A stretch of DNA of 64,000 nt from CADEED01 sp039930985 (GCA_039930985.1 JBDTSV010000152.1:9925-73924), one strand, 5' to 3'. Positions 31,354 through 40,162 are shown, numbered from the stretch's first letter. Made by a program: numbers and translations. The notes: a model not told the origin generated them from the letters alone.

Positions 31354-31844
31354 GACCCCTGCCGGCCAATTCGACCACGCACATCCACGAGATCTACATC
31401 AAGGCTGCGCCTGGTGCGATCTGGGATCACATCACCAGTCCCGAATTCAACGGGAAGTATGGTTATCGCGGCGTCAGTCACTACGAGCTCAAGCCGGGCG
31501 GAAAATTCAAATGCATCGCCAATGCGCAGATGCAGTCCATGGGATTGCCCGAAGTGATTGTCGACGGCGAAGTCATCGAGGCGAAGCCGCCGTTCAAGCT
31601 CGTGCAGACCTATCGCTTTCTCTTCAACGACGCGCACAAGGCAGAAGGCTTCTCGCGAATCACGTTCGAGATCGAGCAGACGGCCGGCGGATTCTGCCGC
31701 CTCACCGTCACGCACGACACCACCGGCTTGCCGATGATGACCGGAGCCACGACCTCGCGCTTCGACACGAAGGGTGGCGGCGGATGGAACTGGATTCTCA
31801 GCGACCTCAAGTCGCTGCTCGAGACCGGCAAGACGATGTCGTGA
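31326..31844 (+). CDS. SRPBCC/AHSA1-like ligand-binding protein
   Basis: This is a 172-residue START/Bet v1-like protein. HIHEIYIKAAPGAIWDHITSPEFNGKYGYRGVSHYELKPGGKFKC opens the fold and GGGGWNWILSDLKSLLETGK is the typical C-terminal helix. These proteins hold a hydrophobic ligand in a deep pocket. The ArsR-SRPBCC pair is a common two-gene operon, and the 28-base overlap with the repressor gene gives translational coupling. The ligand and any catalytic role are unknown. Confidence 0.88.
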   Translation: MPPVAQESLRPLPANSTTHIHEIYIKAAPGAIWDHITSPEFNGKYGYRGVSHYELKPGGKFKCIANAQMQSMGLPEVIVDGEVIEAKPPFKLVQTYRFLFNDAHKAEGFSRITFEIEQTAGGFCRLTVTHDTTGLPMMTGATTSRFDTKGGGGWNWILSDLKSLLETGKTMS

Positions 31845-31880
31845 CTTGTCGGCGGGTTCGCTGCGGGAGGAGGAGTTGCC

Positions 31881-32534
31881 TCACTCCCGCGCGAACTCGT
31901 CGATTTCATCGAGCGTCGCTTGCGCTCCGGCGATGGTGTAACCCACGTACATGCTGTCCAGGGCGGCGCCGAGTCGCGGGCTGCGTCGTGCCCAGAAATC
32001 GAAGAGACAGGACAGAGCCACGCCGACCACTCCACCTATTGCAGTGTAGATGACGGCCTTGGGCGCGACGCTCCACAGGTTGACAGTGGTCGAGAGCTTC
32101 GCGCCAACCACCAGTAATGCCGGTGGGGCGAGCCAGACCGCGACCCAGGTCCATTTGAAGGAGCGGATTTCCCAGCGGCGTGCCAACGCGAGATAGCGCT
32201 GAATCGTAACCACCGGCGCGGCATAGTTGATCCGCGCGATGAGCAGCATTCGAACCGCGGCATCGATGATCAGGCCGATGCTCAGCGCGTGCAGAAACAC
32301 GCCGCTGATCACGAGCGGCCACGAGCCGAGATTCGCGATCCAGAAGCGGGCGAAGAAGATCGTCAACGCGAGGCCGATCACGATCTGCACGGGCTGCAGC
32401 AACAGCATCGGAACCAGCCGCAGCTTGGCGCGGCGGGTGCGCTTTTCGGTGAGCAGACGCAGATTGAGCGCGATGCTGCGGTCGAGCTTGCGGTCGATCT
32501 GCTGCCACTGCTGCTTGAAGTCATCGAGTTCCAT
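31881..32534 (-). CDS. Integral membrane protein, probable partner of the ECF sigma factor
   Basis: This 217-residue protein begins MELDDFKQQWQQIDRKLDRSI, a soluble helix, then has two strongly hydrophobic helices (about 45-90) and further segments near 125-165. The gene overlaps the ECF sigma gene by 14 bases and follows it, the usual position of an anti-sigma factor. No zinc-binding anti-sigma motif (HxxxCxxC) is visible. The role as anti-sigma factor is inferred from position; the product could also be an unrelated membrane protein. Confidence 0.7.
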   Translation of the reverse strand: MELDDFKQQWQQIDRKLDRSIALNLRLLTEKRTRRAKLRLVPMLLLQPVQIVIGLALTIFFARFWIANLGSWPLVISGVFLHALSIGLIIDAAVRMLLIARINYAAPVVTIQRYLALARRWEIRSFKWTWVAVWLAPPALLVVGAKLSTTVNLWSVAPKAVIYTAIGGVVGVALSCLFDFWARRSPRLGAALDSMYVGYTIAGAQATLDEIDEFARE

Positions 32535-33048
32535 GGGTTTCTCCGCAGCGCCGCACGCGCTCCTTGAGCCGGTTGATCTTGGTGGTTACGTTGGTTTCGG
32601 TGATGCCGAGAATCTCGGCGATTTCCCGTGTGGAGTGTTCGTCCAGGTAGAGCAGAAGCAGTGCCCGGTTCAGCGCGTCGAGCTGTGCGATGAACTCGCC
32701 TAAAATGCGCGGAGCTTCGTCGGCGCCCGCTTCGGGCGCGAGTGGATCGGCCGCCTCGTGCATCTCGAGCTCGAGCGGCACCGTGCGGCGTTCACGCGCC
32801 GCGTTGCTGCGCAAATGGGAAATCCCCACGTTGAGCGCGATGCGATATAGCCAGGTGGAAAACGGTCGCGACGCGTCGTAGGCGGGAAAGGCGCGCCACA
32901 GCTGTGCCGCGATCTCCTGCGCCAGGTCCTCGCGGTCTGCGGCGCGCGCATACGTATTGGCAACCCTGAATACCATGCGTCGGTGTTGCTCGAGCAGCGC
33001 GGCGAACTGCTGCCGCGAGGCGTCGGATATGGCGGTCGTGGCATTCAT
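32521..33048 (-). CDS. ECF-type RNA polymerase sigma factor
   Basis: This 175-residue sigma-70 family protein has region 2 (FRVANTYARAADREDLAQEIAAQLWRAFPAYDASRPFSTWLYRIALNVGISHLR) and region 4 (LDALNRALLLLYLDEHSTREIAEILGITETNVTTKINRLKERVRR), and no regions 1.1 or 3. ATG 33048 is preferred over an upstream in-frame codon at 33090. It is translationally coupled to the membrane protein gene downstream. It is divergent from the DUF167 gene. The target promoters are unknown. Confidence 0.92.
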   Translation of the reverse strand: MNATTAISDASRQQFAALLEQHRRMVFRVANTYARAADREDLAQEIAAQLWRAFPAYDASRPFSTWLYRIALNVGISHLRSNAARERRTVPLELEMHEAADPLAPEAGADEAPRILGEFIAQLDALNRALLLLYLDEHSTREIAEILGITETNVTTKINRLKERVRRCGETHGTR

Positions 33049-33109
33049 GGCTGTCAACACTATGATTCGCCACAGGCTGCGATTTGTCACAGCCCGAGGC
33101 GTCTGTTAC

Positions 33110-33334
33110 ATGAGAATCCTGCGACTTAAAGTAAAGCCGGGCTCGCGCGTGGAAGAACTGGTGGAAATGCCGGACGGAAGCTGGCGGGCGAGCGTCAAGG
33201 CGCCGCCGGTGGATGGGAAGGCGAACGCGGCGGTCGTGGCGCTGGTGGCCAGACATTTCGGGTTGCGCAAAACCCAGGTGCGCATCAAGAGCGGCGCCTC
33301 GGGTCGCCAGAAGCTGGTGCAATTGGAGGACTAA
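33110..33334 (+). CDS. DUF167/YggU family small protein
   Basis: This 74-residue protein matches the YggU/DUF167 fold: LRLKVKPGSRVEELVEMPDGSWRASVKAPPVDGKANAAVVALVARHFGLRKTQVRIKSGASGRQKLVQL. The VKPGS, APPVDGKAN and GxxxRxK positions are all kept. The function of the family is not settled. ATG 33110 gives the usual length; the longer open frame upstream is rejected. The GST-like gene starts 5 bases after the stop, so the two form an operon. Confidence 0.9.
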   Translation: MRILRLKVKPGSRVEELVEMPDGSWRASVKAPPVDGKANAAVVALVARHFGLRKTQVRIKSGASGRQKLVQLED

Positions 33335-33339
33335 CAAGA

Positions 33340-34047
33340 ATGATCACCCTGTACACATTCGGCCCGTTTTTCGGCACACCCGACGCGAGCCCCTTCGTGA
33401 TGAAGGCGCAGATGCTGCTCAAGCTCGCGAAGCTCGAATACCAGGAAAGCAATCGAGGGTTTCTGCGCGCGCCCAAGGGCAAGCTGCCCTACATCGACGA
33501 CAGTGGCACCATCGTCGCGGATTCCACGCTAATCCGCCTGTACCTCGAGCAGAAGTATTCCGTCGACTTCGACCGTGGACTATCTACACGGGATCGGGGT
33601 GTGGCCTGGGCCATGGACAAGATGCTCGAGGACCACCTGTACTGGGTGATGGTGTACTGGCGCTGGATGAACGATGCGAACTTCGAGAAAGGTCCGGCCA
33701 ACTTCTTCAAACGGGCGCCGGCCATCATCCGGCCGCTGGTCAAGTGGAGAGTGCGCGCCAAGGTGCGTGGCTATCTGCATGGACATGGCATCGGCCGGCA
33801 CAGCGAGGCCGAGATGACGCTCATGGCCGACCGCGCCTTCGAGGCGCTGTCGCGCGTTCTCGGCGATGGTCCCTATCTCATGGGCGGCGAGGCGTGCGGC
33901 GCCGATGCGACCGCGTTCGCGTTCATTGCCGGCGCGCTGTCGCCGGTGTTCGAATCGCCGGCGCACGCCAAGGCACGCAGTCTGCCGAACCTGATCGCGT
34001 ACCGCGATCGCATGCTGGCGCAGTTCTATCCCGGTTTCGGAAAATAA
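33340..34047 (+). CDS. Glutathione S-transferase-like protein (Faxc/metaxin-type)
   Basis: This 235-residue protein has a thioredoxin-fold N-terminal half (ITLYTFGPFFGTPDASPFVMKAQMLLKLAKLEY...GKLPYIDDSGTIVADSTLIRLYLEQKY) and an all-helical C-terminal half (GLSTRDRGVAWAMDKMLEDHLYWVMVYWRWMN...FKRAPAIIRPLVKWRVRAKVRGYLHGHGIGRHS). The layout fits the failed-axon-connections (GST_N_4/GST_C_6) branch. A detoxification or binding role is likely; no classic Ser or Tyr at the glutathione-activating position is obvious. Its TAA is followed at once by a repeat. Confidence 0.85.
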   Translation: MITLYTFGPFFGTPDASPFVMKAQMLLKLAKLEYQESNRGFLRAPKGKLPYIDDSGTIVADSTLIRLYLEQKYSVDFDRGLSTRDRGVAWAMDKMLEDHLYWVMVYWRWMNDANFEKGPANFFKRAPAIIRPLVKWRVRAKVRGYLHGHGIGRHSEAEMTLMADRAFEALSRVLGDGPYLMGGEACGADATAFAFIAGALSPVFESPAHAKARSLPNLIAYRDRMLAQFYPGFGK

Positions 34048-34087
34048 TGGGGACACTCCCCATTTCCTGGCAAATTGGGCCGCACCT
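34046..34087. repeat. GGGGACACTCCCC repeat fused to a stop codon
   Basis: The repeat starts within the TAA of the GST-like gene: AATGGGGACACTCCCCATT, then TTCCTGGCAAATTGGGCCGCACCT. It is the same element as at 42863 and 43752 with a few changes in the right half. It lies just before the hydrolase gene start at 34105. Confidence 0.85.
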
Positions 34088-34104
34088 CGACACAAGGACT
34101 GTTC

Positions 34105-35160
34105 ATGAAGTTCGTTCGAAAATCTGCGACCTTCCTGCTGGCGTTCCAGCTTTCCACTGCGGCCTTCGCCGACGGCGTCGCGCCGGAGACGCGCGCAGCG
34201 TATCTGCGGGTCATCGACCGGCCAATCGTCGCGCTCAAGCCCGAGCTGGCGCCGATGCCTTCGGTCGAGGGCCTGAGGAAATATCACCTGTGGTTTTCGT
34301 CGGAAGCGACCGAGCGAGTTCCGGGCTATCTAGTGCTGCCGGACGCGGCGAAATTCAAGGCGCCGCGGCCCGTGGTCATCGCGCTGCATGGCACCGGCGG
34401 TAACAAGGATGGCGGGCAGATTGCCGCCATCGTGCTGAAGGCGGCGCAGGCTGGATTCATTGCAGTCGCGATCGATGGCCGGTATCACGGTGAGCGCACG
34501 AAGGCGCGCCCGGCCGGCGCCGTCGGTGAATACGACGAGGCAATGGCGCGGGCTTTCGAAAGCGGCAAGGAACATCCGTTCTACTACGACACCACCTGGG
34601 ACGTGATGCGGCTGGTCGACTATCTCGGCACGCGCAAGGACGTCGACGCGGCGCGCATCGGCCTCACCGGAATCTCCAAGGGTGGAATCGAAACGTATCT
34701 CGCGAGCGCCGCCGATCCGCGCATTGCCGCCGCCGTGTCTTACATCGGCGTGCAGAGCTTCAAGTGGGAGCTCGACAATGGCCAGTGGCACGCGCGCATC
34801 CACACCATCCAGGATGGCTTTGAGTCGGCAGCCAAGGCTTCCGGCAAGTCGGTGGAGAGCGCGGAGTTCCTGCGCCAGTTCTATGCGCGCGTCGCGCCTG
34901 GCATCGACGGGCAGTTCGACGGTCCGGCCATGCTCATGGCCATCGCGCCGCGTCCCTTGTTAGTGGTGAACGGCGATTCGGACGCGAACACACCCATCGC
35001 CGGCGTCCGACTCGCAGTCGCAGCCGCCAGGCCGCTCTACGATGCAGTCAATGCGGCGGATCGCCTTGAGTTCGTGGTGCAGAAGGACACGCCGCATCGC
35101 GTGAATCCCGAGAGCATCGACGCCGGCATCGCCTGGTTCGTCCGGTGGCTCAAACCGTAA
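34105..35160 (+). CDS. Secreted alpha/beta hydrolase (acetyl-xylan-esterase/dienelactone-hydrolase-like)
   Basis: This 351-residue protein has a signal peptide (MKFVRKSATFLLAFQLSTAAFA). The hydrolase core shows VVIALHGTGGNKDGGQ (oxyanion region), GLTGISKGGIETYLA with nucleophile Ser191, LLVVNGDSDANTPIAG with the acid near 291, and DTPHRVNPES with the His near 332. The triad is complete. It probably cleaves an ester such as an acetylated sugar. ATG 34105 is chosen; the longer frame would begin in the repeat. The gene is bracketed by two copies of the same repeat in opposite orientation. Confidence 0.88.
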   Translation: MKFVRKSATFLLAFQLSTAAFADGVAPETRAAYLRVIDRPIVALKPELAPMPSVEGLRKYHLWFSSEATERVPGYLVLPDAAKFKAPRPVVIALHGTGGNKDGGQIAAIVLKAAQAGFIAVAIDGRYHGERTKARPAGAVGEYDEAMARAFESGKEHPFYYDTTWDVMRLVDYLGTRKDVDAARIGLTGISKGGIETYLASAADPRIAAAVSYIGVQSFKWELDNGQWHARIHTIQDGFESAAKASGKSVESAEFLRQFYARVAPGIDGQFDGPAMLMAIAPRPLLVVNGDSDANTPIAGVRLAVAAARPLYDAVNAADRLEFVVQKDTPHRVNPESIDAGIAWFVRWLKP

Positions 35161-35177
35161 TGGGGAGTGTCCCCATT
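35159..35177. repeat. GGGGAGTGTCCCC repeat, reverse orientation, fused to a stop codon
   Basis: AATGGGGAGTGTCCCCATT starts in the TAA of the hydrolase gene and is the reverse complement of the first 19 bases of the element at 34046. It sits between convergent genes (next stop at 35183) and is followed by TTTT on the plus strand, so it can act as a terminator. Confidence 0.8.
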
Positions 35178-35182
35178 TTCCC

Positions 35183-36316
35183 CTAACGCGCGAAGACCAC
35201 CGCCATCGGCTTCACGATCACCAGGGGCGCGCCCTTCTCGGCGAGCTCGCCGGTCTTGGCATCCACGCTGAACACCGCGAGGCCACCGGCATCCTGGTTG
35301 CTGACGATCAGCCACTTGTTCGACGGGTCGAATGTGAAGTAGCGCGGCACCTTGCCGCCCGAGGGCACGCGCTGCCTGAACGCGAGCTCGCCGGTCTTCT
35401 GGTCGATGGCATACACCACGATGCTGTCCTCGCCGCGGTTCGATGCGTACAGGAATTTTCCATTCGCATGCACGGCGATCTCCGCCGCGGTGCTCGGGTT
35501 CGTGAAGCCTTCCGCCAGCGTCTTGACCGATTGGAACTGCGTGAGCACGCCGTGGGTCGAATCCCAATTGAACGCCATCACTTCGTTGGCGAGCTCGGCA
35601 ATGCCATACACCCACTTGCCGCTCGGGTGGAACACGAGGTGCCGCGGGCCCATGCCGCCGGTTACCTTGACCGCCGGCGGATCGTTCGGCGAGAGCTTGC
35701 CGGTGCGCGCGTCGAATTTGTAGACCACCACCTGGTCCATGCCGAGGTCCGCCACCAGTCCAAACTTGTTAGTCGGGTCGGTCCGGAACCAGTGCGCGTA
35801 CGGCTTGGTCTGGCGCAGCGGATGCACACTCGAGCCAGTGTGCTGCACGAACGCGGTCTGCTGATCGAGCGCGCCGTCCTTGGTGAGCGAGTAGATCTCG
35901 ACGTAGCCGCCGCCGTAGTTGGCGTCGAGCACGTAGCGACCACTGCGATCGACGCTTACGTAGCTAGGGCCGCGGCCCTTCGATTCCTTGAAGTTGAGCA
36001 GGCGCAGCGCGCCGGTTTTCTTGTTCTCCACCGCGAATGCGCTGACGCCGCCGGGCGTGCCGCTGTTGCACATGTACAGGTGTCTGGCGTCGGCCGACAT
36101 CGTGAAATGCGCTGGATCGCGCGTCTCGATGATCATCCTCGGCTCCGACAACGTGCCGGTCGCGGAGTCGAACTCCGCCGAGGTGATGCCCATCTGGTCG
36201 GGATTCTGGGTGGCGATGTAGAGCAGCGTGGTGTTAGCCATGGCGATGTTGCTCGCGCAGACGAGGGAGAGGGTCAGGAGCGGGATGGCGGCGAACCGCA
36301 GCAGCGCAGTTTTCAT
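35183..36316 (-). CDS. Secreted lactonase-fold beta-propeller protein (YbhE/6-phosphogluconolactonase-like)
   Basis: This 377-residue protein has a signal peptide (MKTALLRFAAIPLLTLSLVCASNIAMA). It forms a seven-bladed propeller with repeats such as YIATQNPDQMGITSAEFDSATGTLS, GPSYVSVDRSGRYVLDANYGGGYVEIYSL, GPRHLVFHPSGKWVYGIAELANEV and PRYFTFDPSNKWLIVSNQDAGGLAVFSV. The family includes 6-phosphogluconolactonase YbhE and muconate cyclase-like proteins. Because it is exported, cytoplasmic phosphogluconolactonase activity is unlikely. ATG 36316 is the start of the signal peptide; the longer frame is rejected. Confidence 0.88.
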   Translation of the reverse strand: MKTALLRFAAIPLLTLSLVCASNIAMANTTLLYIATQNPDQMGITSAEFDSATGTLSEPRMIIETRDPAHFTMSADARHLYMCNSGTPGGVSAFAVENKKTGALRLLNFKESKGRGPSYVSVDRSGRYVLDANYGGGYVEIYSLTKDGALDQQTAFVQHTGSSVHPLRQTKPYAHWFRTDPTNKFGLVADLGMDQVVVYKFDARTGKLSPNDPPAVKVTGGMGPRHLVFHPSGKWVYGIAELANEVMAFNWDSTHGVLTQFQSVKTLAEGFTNPSTAAEIAVHANGKFLYASNRGEDSIVVYAIDQKTGELAFRQRVPSGGKVPRYFTFDPSNKWLIVSNQDAGGLAVFSVDAKTGELAEKGAPLVIVKPMAVVFAR

Positions 36317-36446
36317 TTGCAAACTTCCTTGTGCGAGGGCAAGCATGCCACATAAGACGCGCCCCGCGGTCGCAAAAACCGATACCTGGAGTCCGGCGGC
36401 GCGAAGTCGCGGGAGGGTTGTGAGGCGCGGCTATACTGCGCCACGC

Positions 36447-37460
36447 ATGCAGCCCAAGTTGAAACGCGGCGAGCTCGACGGACTGGCCGAATTCTATTCG
36501 CTGGATAGCCGCCGAACCGAGACCATGCTCGAGCTTGCCGAGGCCCGGCCTTCGCGTGCGGAAGCCATCCACTTCTTCGCCAACTGCCTGCGCATCGGCG
36601 GTGTGTTGTCGCTCGCTTCGGCGCTGGTGTTCTTCGTGGCCGCCAACTGGGGCCGGTTCGCAGTGGTTGGCCGCTTCGCGCTGGTGGAAATCGCGCTGGT
36701 CGGCTGCACGGCCGTCGCATTCGCCAGGCCGCCGCCGGAATTCATCGGCCGCGGCGCCAGCTTCCTCGCCTTCATCACCACCGGCGCGCTGCTTGCGCTC
36801 TTCGGCCAGACCTATCAAACCGGCGCGGATGTCTACGAGTTGTTCCTGATGTGGGCCTTGTTAGGTCTGCCGCTCGTGGTCGTCGCCCAGTGGAGCGTGG
36901 CGAGCGCGGCCTGGATCCTGGTGTTGAATACCGCGCTGGCCTTGTTCTGCGGCGCGCACCCCACGGGTGGATTGCTCTGGGCCGCCATCGAAAGCCGGCA
37001 CTTGCGGCCGGCGCTGCTCATCATCTCCGCGGGAATGATCAATCTCGCGTTGTGGTTCGCGCTCGAGGTGCGGCCGATCGGCGCCGCGCCGGACTGGGTT
37101 CGACGGTTCATCCTCTCGTGCGCCTTCGGCTTCGGAACCTGGGGTGGAGTGCTGGCCGTGGCCGGTGGCAGCCCGGGATATGGCGAGTCCCAATTCGATG
37201 CGGCCTCGGTATTCCTCCTGGCGATCGCGATGGCCTGGGTGGGGTCGTACACAGTTCGCCGCCGCACCGACGTCTATCCACTCGCGGTGGTCATGGGCAC
37301 TTTCATCATCGTCAGCCTCGTCTGGCTGGGCCGCGCGGTCGAGTTCCGCGACGAGGGCACGTTCCTGCTGCTGGCGCTGTGGCTCGTCGGCACTTCAACG
37401 GCCGCGGGTGCAATCCTGACTTCGCTCACGCGCCGCTGGCGCAAAGCGGCGGACCCGTGA
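36447..37460 (+). CDS. DUF2157 membrane protein
   Basis: This 337-residue protein starts MQPKLKRGELDGLAEFYSLDSRRTETMLELAEARPSRAEAIHFFANCLRIGGVLSLASALVFFVAANW, the DUF2157 opening with a soluble helical part and the first membrane helix. About ten hydrophobic helices follow. ATG 36447 is used. Its TGA overlaps the GTG start of the DUF4401 gene, and the third gene overlaps in the same way, so the three proteins are made together, probably as a membrane complex of unknown function. Confidence 0.88.
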   Translation: MQPKLKRGELDGLAEFYSLDSRRTETMLELAEARPSRAEAIHFFANCLRIGGVLSLASALVFFVAANWGRFAVVGRFALVEIALVGCTAVAFARPPPEFIGRGASFLAFITTGALLALFGQTYQTGADVYELFLMWALLGLPLVVVAQWSVASAAWILVLNTALALFCGAHPTGGLLWAAIESRHLRPALLIISAGMINLALWFALEVRPIGAAPDWVRRFILSCAFGFGTWGGVLAVAGGSPGYGESQFDAASVFLLAIAMAWVGSYTVRRRTDVYPLAVVMGTFIIVSLVWLGRAVEFRDEGTFLLLALWLVGTSTAAGAILTSLTRRWRKAADP

Positions 37461-38455
37461 GCTCCGCCACATTCTTCGAATTCATCGCGCAGCTGCGCGC
37501 CCGTGGTGTGATTCCCGACCAGGCTCCGCCTGCAGACGCCGTGGAGCGCCCGTGGTTCGTCGCGCTGCTGCAGGGCGCCGCCGGCTGGCTCGCGGGAATA
37601 TTCGTGCTGGTATTCATCGGGCTCGCCTTTCGGGTCGAGTCCACCGGCGCCATCTTCACGCTCGGCAGCTTCTTGCTGGTGAGCGCATGGGCGATGTATC
37701 GCGCCGACAGCACGGCGGTGTTCCTCGATCAGCTTGCGCTCGCCATCTCGATCGCCGGGCAATTCGCGGTCGGCTGGGGGATCCTCAAGAACTACCAGTC
37801 GACCCTGCCCGCCGCCGCCACCATGCTCGCCCTGCAGGTGCTCGTGCTCATCGTCATGCCTAACAAGACCGCGCGCACACTGGCCGCGGTGTTCGCGACC
37901 GTCGCCTGGGTGTTCACGATCCGTCTCCTGCTGCAGCCCCTGTCCGGCGAGCAGTTTCTCTTCGGCGAAGGACATCAAGCGGCAGCGCCGCTGCTCGGTG
38001 CGTGGACGGTTCCGATCACCTGGCTGGTTACCTGGGTGCCGTTGCTGGCGTTCACCGCCTGGCTCATCCGCAACGAAACCTATTGGATGTCGAGCGGCCT
38101 GCGTGCCTACGCGCGTCCGCTTCTCATCGGACTGCTGCTGGGCCTGCAGTTGGGTAGCGCCGACGCCATGCCCATCGACATCTTTTCTCTGCGCCTCGAG
38201 CACGGCGGAATGCCGTTTTCGTGGTGGGCGCTGTTTCCATTGCTGTCCGTCGCGCTGGCCATGGCCTCGGCTTACGGCGCGTTCCTGGTCCGCAGCAACG
38301 CATTGTTAGGCTCGGCGGTGCTGGCCGCGTTGCTGCACATGGCGCGGTTCTACTATCTGTATGGCACCACGCTCATGTGGAAGTCGCTCATCATGGCGCT
38401 GGCCGGTGCGGCGTTGCTCCTGGCCGGAGTCACCTTGCGGAAGCGCGAACAATGA
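37457..38455 (+). CDS. DUF4401 membrane protein
   Basis: This 332-residue polytopic membrane protein starts at GTG 37457 (GTGA overlap with the previous gene). The N-terminal SSATFFEFIAQLRARGVIPDQAP and PWFVALLQGAAGWLAGIFVLVFIGLAF match the DUF4401 opening. About ten helices are predicted, with a hydrophilic break (EQFLFGEGHQAAAP) in the middle. No catalytic motif is visible. It is the second gene of the DUF2157-DUF4401-GDYXXLXY operon. Confidence 0.88.
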   Translation: MSSATFFEFIAQLRARGVIPDQAPPADAVERPWFVALLQGAAGWLAGIFVLVFIGLAFRVESTGAIFTLGSFLLVSAWAMYRADSTAVFLDQLALAISIAGQFAVGWGILKNYQSTLPAAATMLALQVLVLIVMPNKTARTLAAVFATVAWVFTIRLLLQPLSGEQFLFGEGHQAAAPLLGAWTVPITWLVTWVPLLAFTAWLIRNETYWMSSGLRAYARPLLIGLLLGLQLGSADAMPIDIFSLRLEHGGMPFSWWALFPLLSVALAMASAYGAFLVRSNALLGSAVLAALLHMARFYYLYGTTLMWKSLIMALAGAALLLAGVTLRKREQ

Positions 38456-38940
38456 GCAGCTTGCTCGTGCGCAAACTGTTGATTGCCGTCGTCGTGCTGG
38501 TGCTCGGCGCGGTCAACTGGTCCATCTTCGCGAAGGAACGCATCAAGACCAACGGCGAGCGCATATTCCTCGCGCTCGCACCAATCGACCCGCGTTCGCT
38601 CATGCAGGGTGATTACATGGCGCTGCGCTTCGATCTCGCCAGCCACATCGCCGCCGGCGAGAGCGGTAGAGCGCCATTGCTGGTGGATTCACGCGGTATC
38701 GCGACATTCTCCTTTGACCCAAACGCAACCGGCCTGCGCATCCGCTATCGCGTACGCAATGGCCAGGTCTGGCTCGGCACCAACGCGTACTTTTTCGAAG
38801 AGGGCAGCGCCGAGCGCTATGCGGGCGCGCGCTATGGTGAGTTCCGCATCGATCGCGACAGCGGCGAGGCGGTATTGGTCGGCCTCGCCGACAAAGACCT
38901 CAGGAAAATGGGGGCTCCGCTCCCGAATTCTTCCGACTAG
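38452..38940 (+). CDS. GDYXXLXY-motif membrane-anchored protein
   Basis: This 162-residue protein has one N-terminal membrane helix (LLIAVVVLVLGAVNWSIF) and a soluble extracytoplasmic domain. The motif at residues 53-60 reads GDYMALRF, a GDYxxLxY variant ending in Phe, and the C-terminal part has AYFFEEGSAERYAGARYGEFRIDRDSGEAVLVGLAD. ATG 38452 overlaps the DUF4401 stop. Such proteins almost always follow DUF2157 and DUF4401 genes; their function is not known. Confidence 0.88.
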   Translation: MSSLLVRKLLIAVVVLVLGAVNWSIFAKERIKTNGERIFLALAPIDPRSLMQGDYMALRFDLASHIAAGESGRAPLLVDSRGIATFSFDPNATGLRIRYRVRNGQVWLGTNAYFFEEGSAERYAGARYGEFRIDRDSGEAVLVGLADKDLRKMGAPLPNSSD

Positions 38941-39055
38941 GATTTGCCGGAAAGGTCTACCCCCGGTCCATGGGTTTGGACCTGCACGTATTCGTGGCAC
39001 TCTGGAAACGTCGCCGAGTCTTGCCGGCAAAGTGTACGAAGACCCTGAGCCTCAC

Positions 39056-40162
39056 ATGAACAAAAGCCCTATCGGTCTCGCCCTGTTGTTTCTTGCCGTG
39101 GCGATTCCGTCGCACGCGCAGAGTCCGGCATGGAGCGGCTCGGCGCGCTGCGATGTGACGATCACCGGCCCCGGCTACACGGATCGACAGACGCACGCCT
39201 GGCAAACCAGTGCAGGCGCGCCGACCGCGCGCGGTGCTTTCACGATTTACCCGGGCACGTGGGGCGTATCAGGCGGCGGTTCGTTGGAACGCACGACCGG
39301 CGATCAGACGCTTCGCGTGCAGTGGACGCGTAGCGTCGCGGGAATGAATGGCCCGATCTCGGTGGTGATGCGCGCCTCGGACGGCGTGGTGCTCATTCAG
39401 CCGGATCACGCCCAGCTTCGCGGCCGCGGTGCGGTCAGCGGCACGCAGGAAGTCCTGCGCGGCGGGCGAGTCATCTCGAGCAGCCCGATCGCCGCCGAGG
39501 CATTCGAATACACGTTCCCTTCGATCAAAGGGACTTCCGCGAGCACGCACCTGGCCGGGCAGACCTCGGACACGCCGAAGGGCAGCTTCGGATTCATGCA
39601 GCCGGGGGACTCGAGAGTGCAGGTCAACTGCGCCTGGGATTTCCGCCGTGCCGACTTCACCGGGGGCTCGCCGCCCAACCCGGCAACCTTGCCGACGTCA
39701 CCGGTGGAAACTGGCAGCGCGACGCCACCGACAACACCAACGTCCCCGGTATCGACTGCTCCGGTGACACCGACAGGAAGCGGCAACGCTCCCGTGCAAA
39801 TTCCATCGACGTTGCCGGCATCTTCGAATTGCGAGACGCAGCTTGCCGAATCACAGGCTGCTTACGATCTGCAGGAAGCCGCGAACGAGCGACAGTTCAA
39901 CCAACTACTGGCGGCGAAGGCCACTGAGCGCGCGGCGCTGGTGGCCGAACGGGTCGAGCTTCGGACTACGTTGACGGCTGAAGGCAACTATCACCCCACG
40001 GGCAATCCGTTTGCCCAGATCGACGCGCAGATTGCGAAAGTTGACTCTGAGCGCGCTGCGCTGGAAAAACAGAAAATCCAGGCCATTGCTGCTGTCAGGC
40101 GCGGCGCAGCCCGTGCTGCCAGCGACATCCGGCTTGCATGTGCCGGCGGCGGCCCCAAATGA
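39056..40162 (+). CDS. Secreted protein of unknown function with Pro/Thr-rich linker and coiled coil
   Basis: This 368-residue protein has a signal peptide (MNKSPIGLALLFLAVAIPSHAQ). Residues about 25-210 are a beta-rich domain (WSGSARCDVTITGPGYTDRQTHAWQTSAG) with two Cys that could pair. Residues about 215-265 are a low-complexity PTTPTSPVSTAPVTPTG linker. The C-terminal part (about 270-350) is a helical coiled-coil-like stretch. No family is recognised. An open frame extends upstream in the other frame of the previous gene but lacks a signal, so ATG 39056 is used. Confidence 0.75.
   Translation: MNKSPIGLALLFLAVAIPSHAQSPAWSGSARCDVTITGPGYTDRQTHAWQTSAGAPTARGAFTIYPGTWGVSGGGSLERTTGDQTLRVQWTRSVAGMNGPISVVMRASDGVVLIQPDHAQLRGRGAVSGTQEVLRGGRVISSSPIAAEAFEYTFPSIKGTSASTHLAGQTSDTPKGSFGFMQPGDSRVQVNCAWDFRRADFTGGSPPNPATLPTSPVETGSATPPTTPTSPVSTAPVTPTGSGNAPVQIPSTLPASSNCETQLAESQAAYDLQEAANERQFNQLLAAKATERAALVAERVELRTTLTAEGNYHPTGNPFAQIDAQIAKVDSERAALEKQKIQAIAAVRRGAARAASDIRLACAGGGPK

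Noticed and set aside
32957..33109. Longer N-terminus for the DUF167 protein
   Set aside because: The open frame continues upstream into the divergent sigma gene, but family length and the ATG at 33110 fit the short form.
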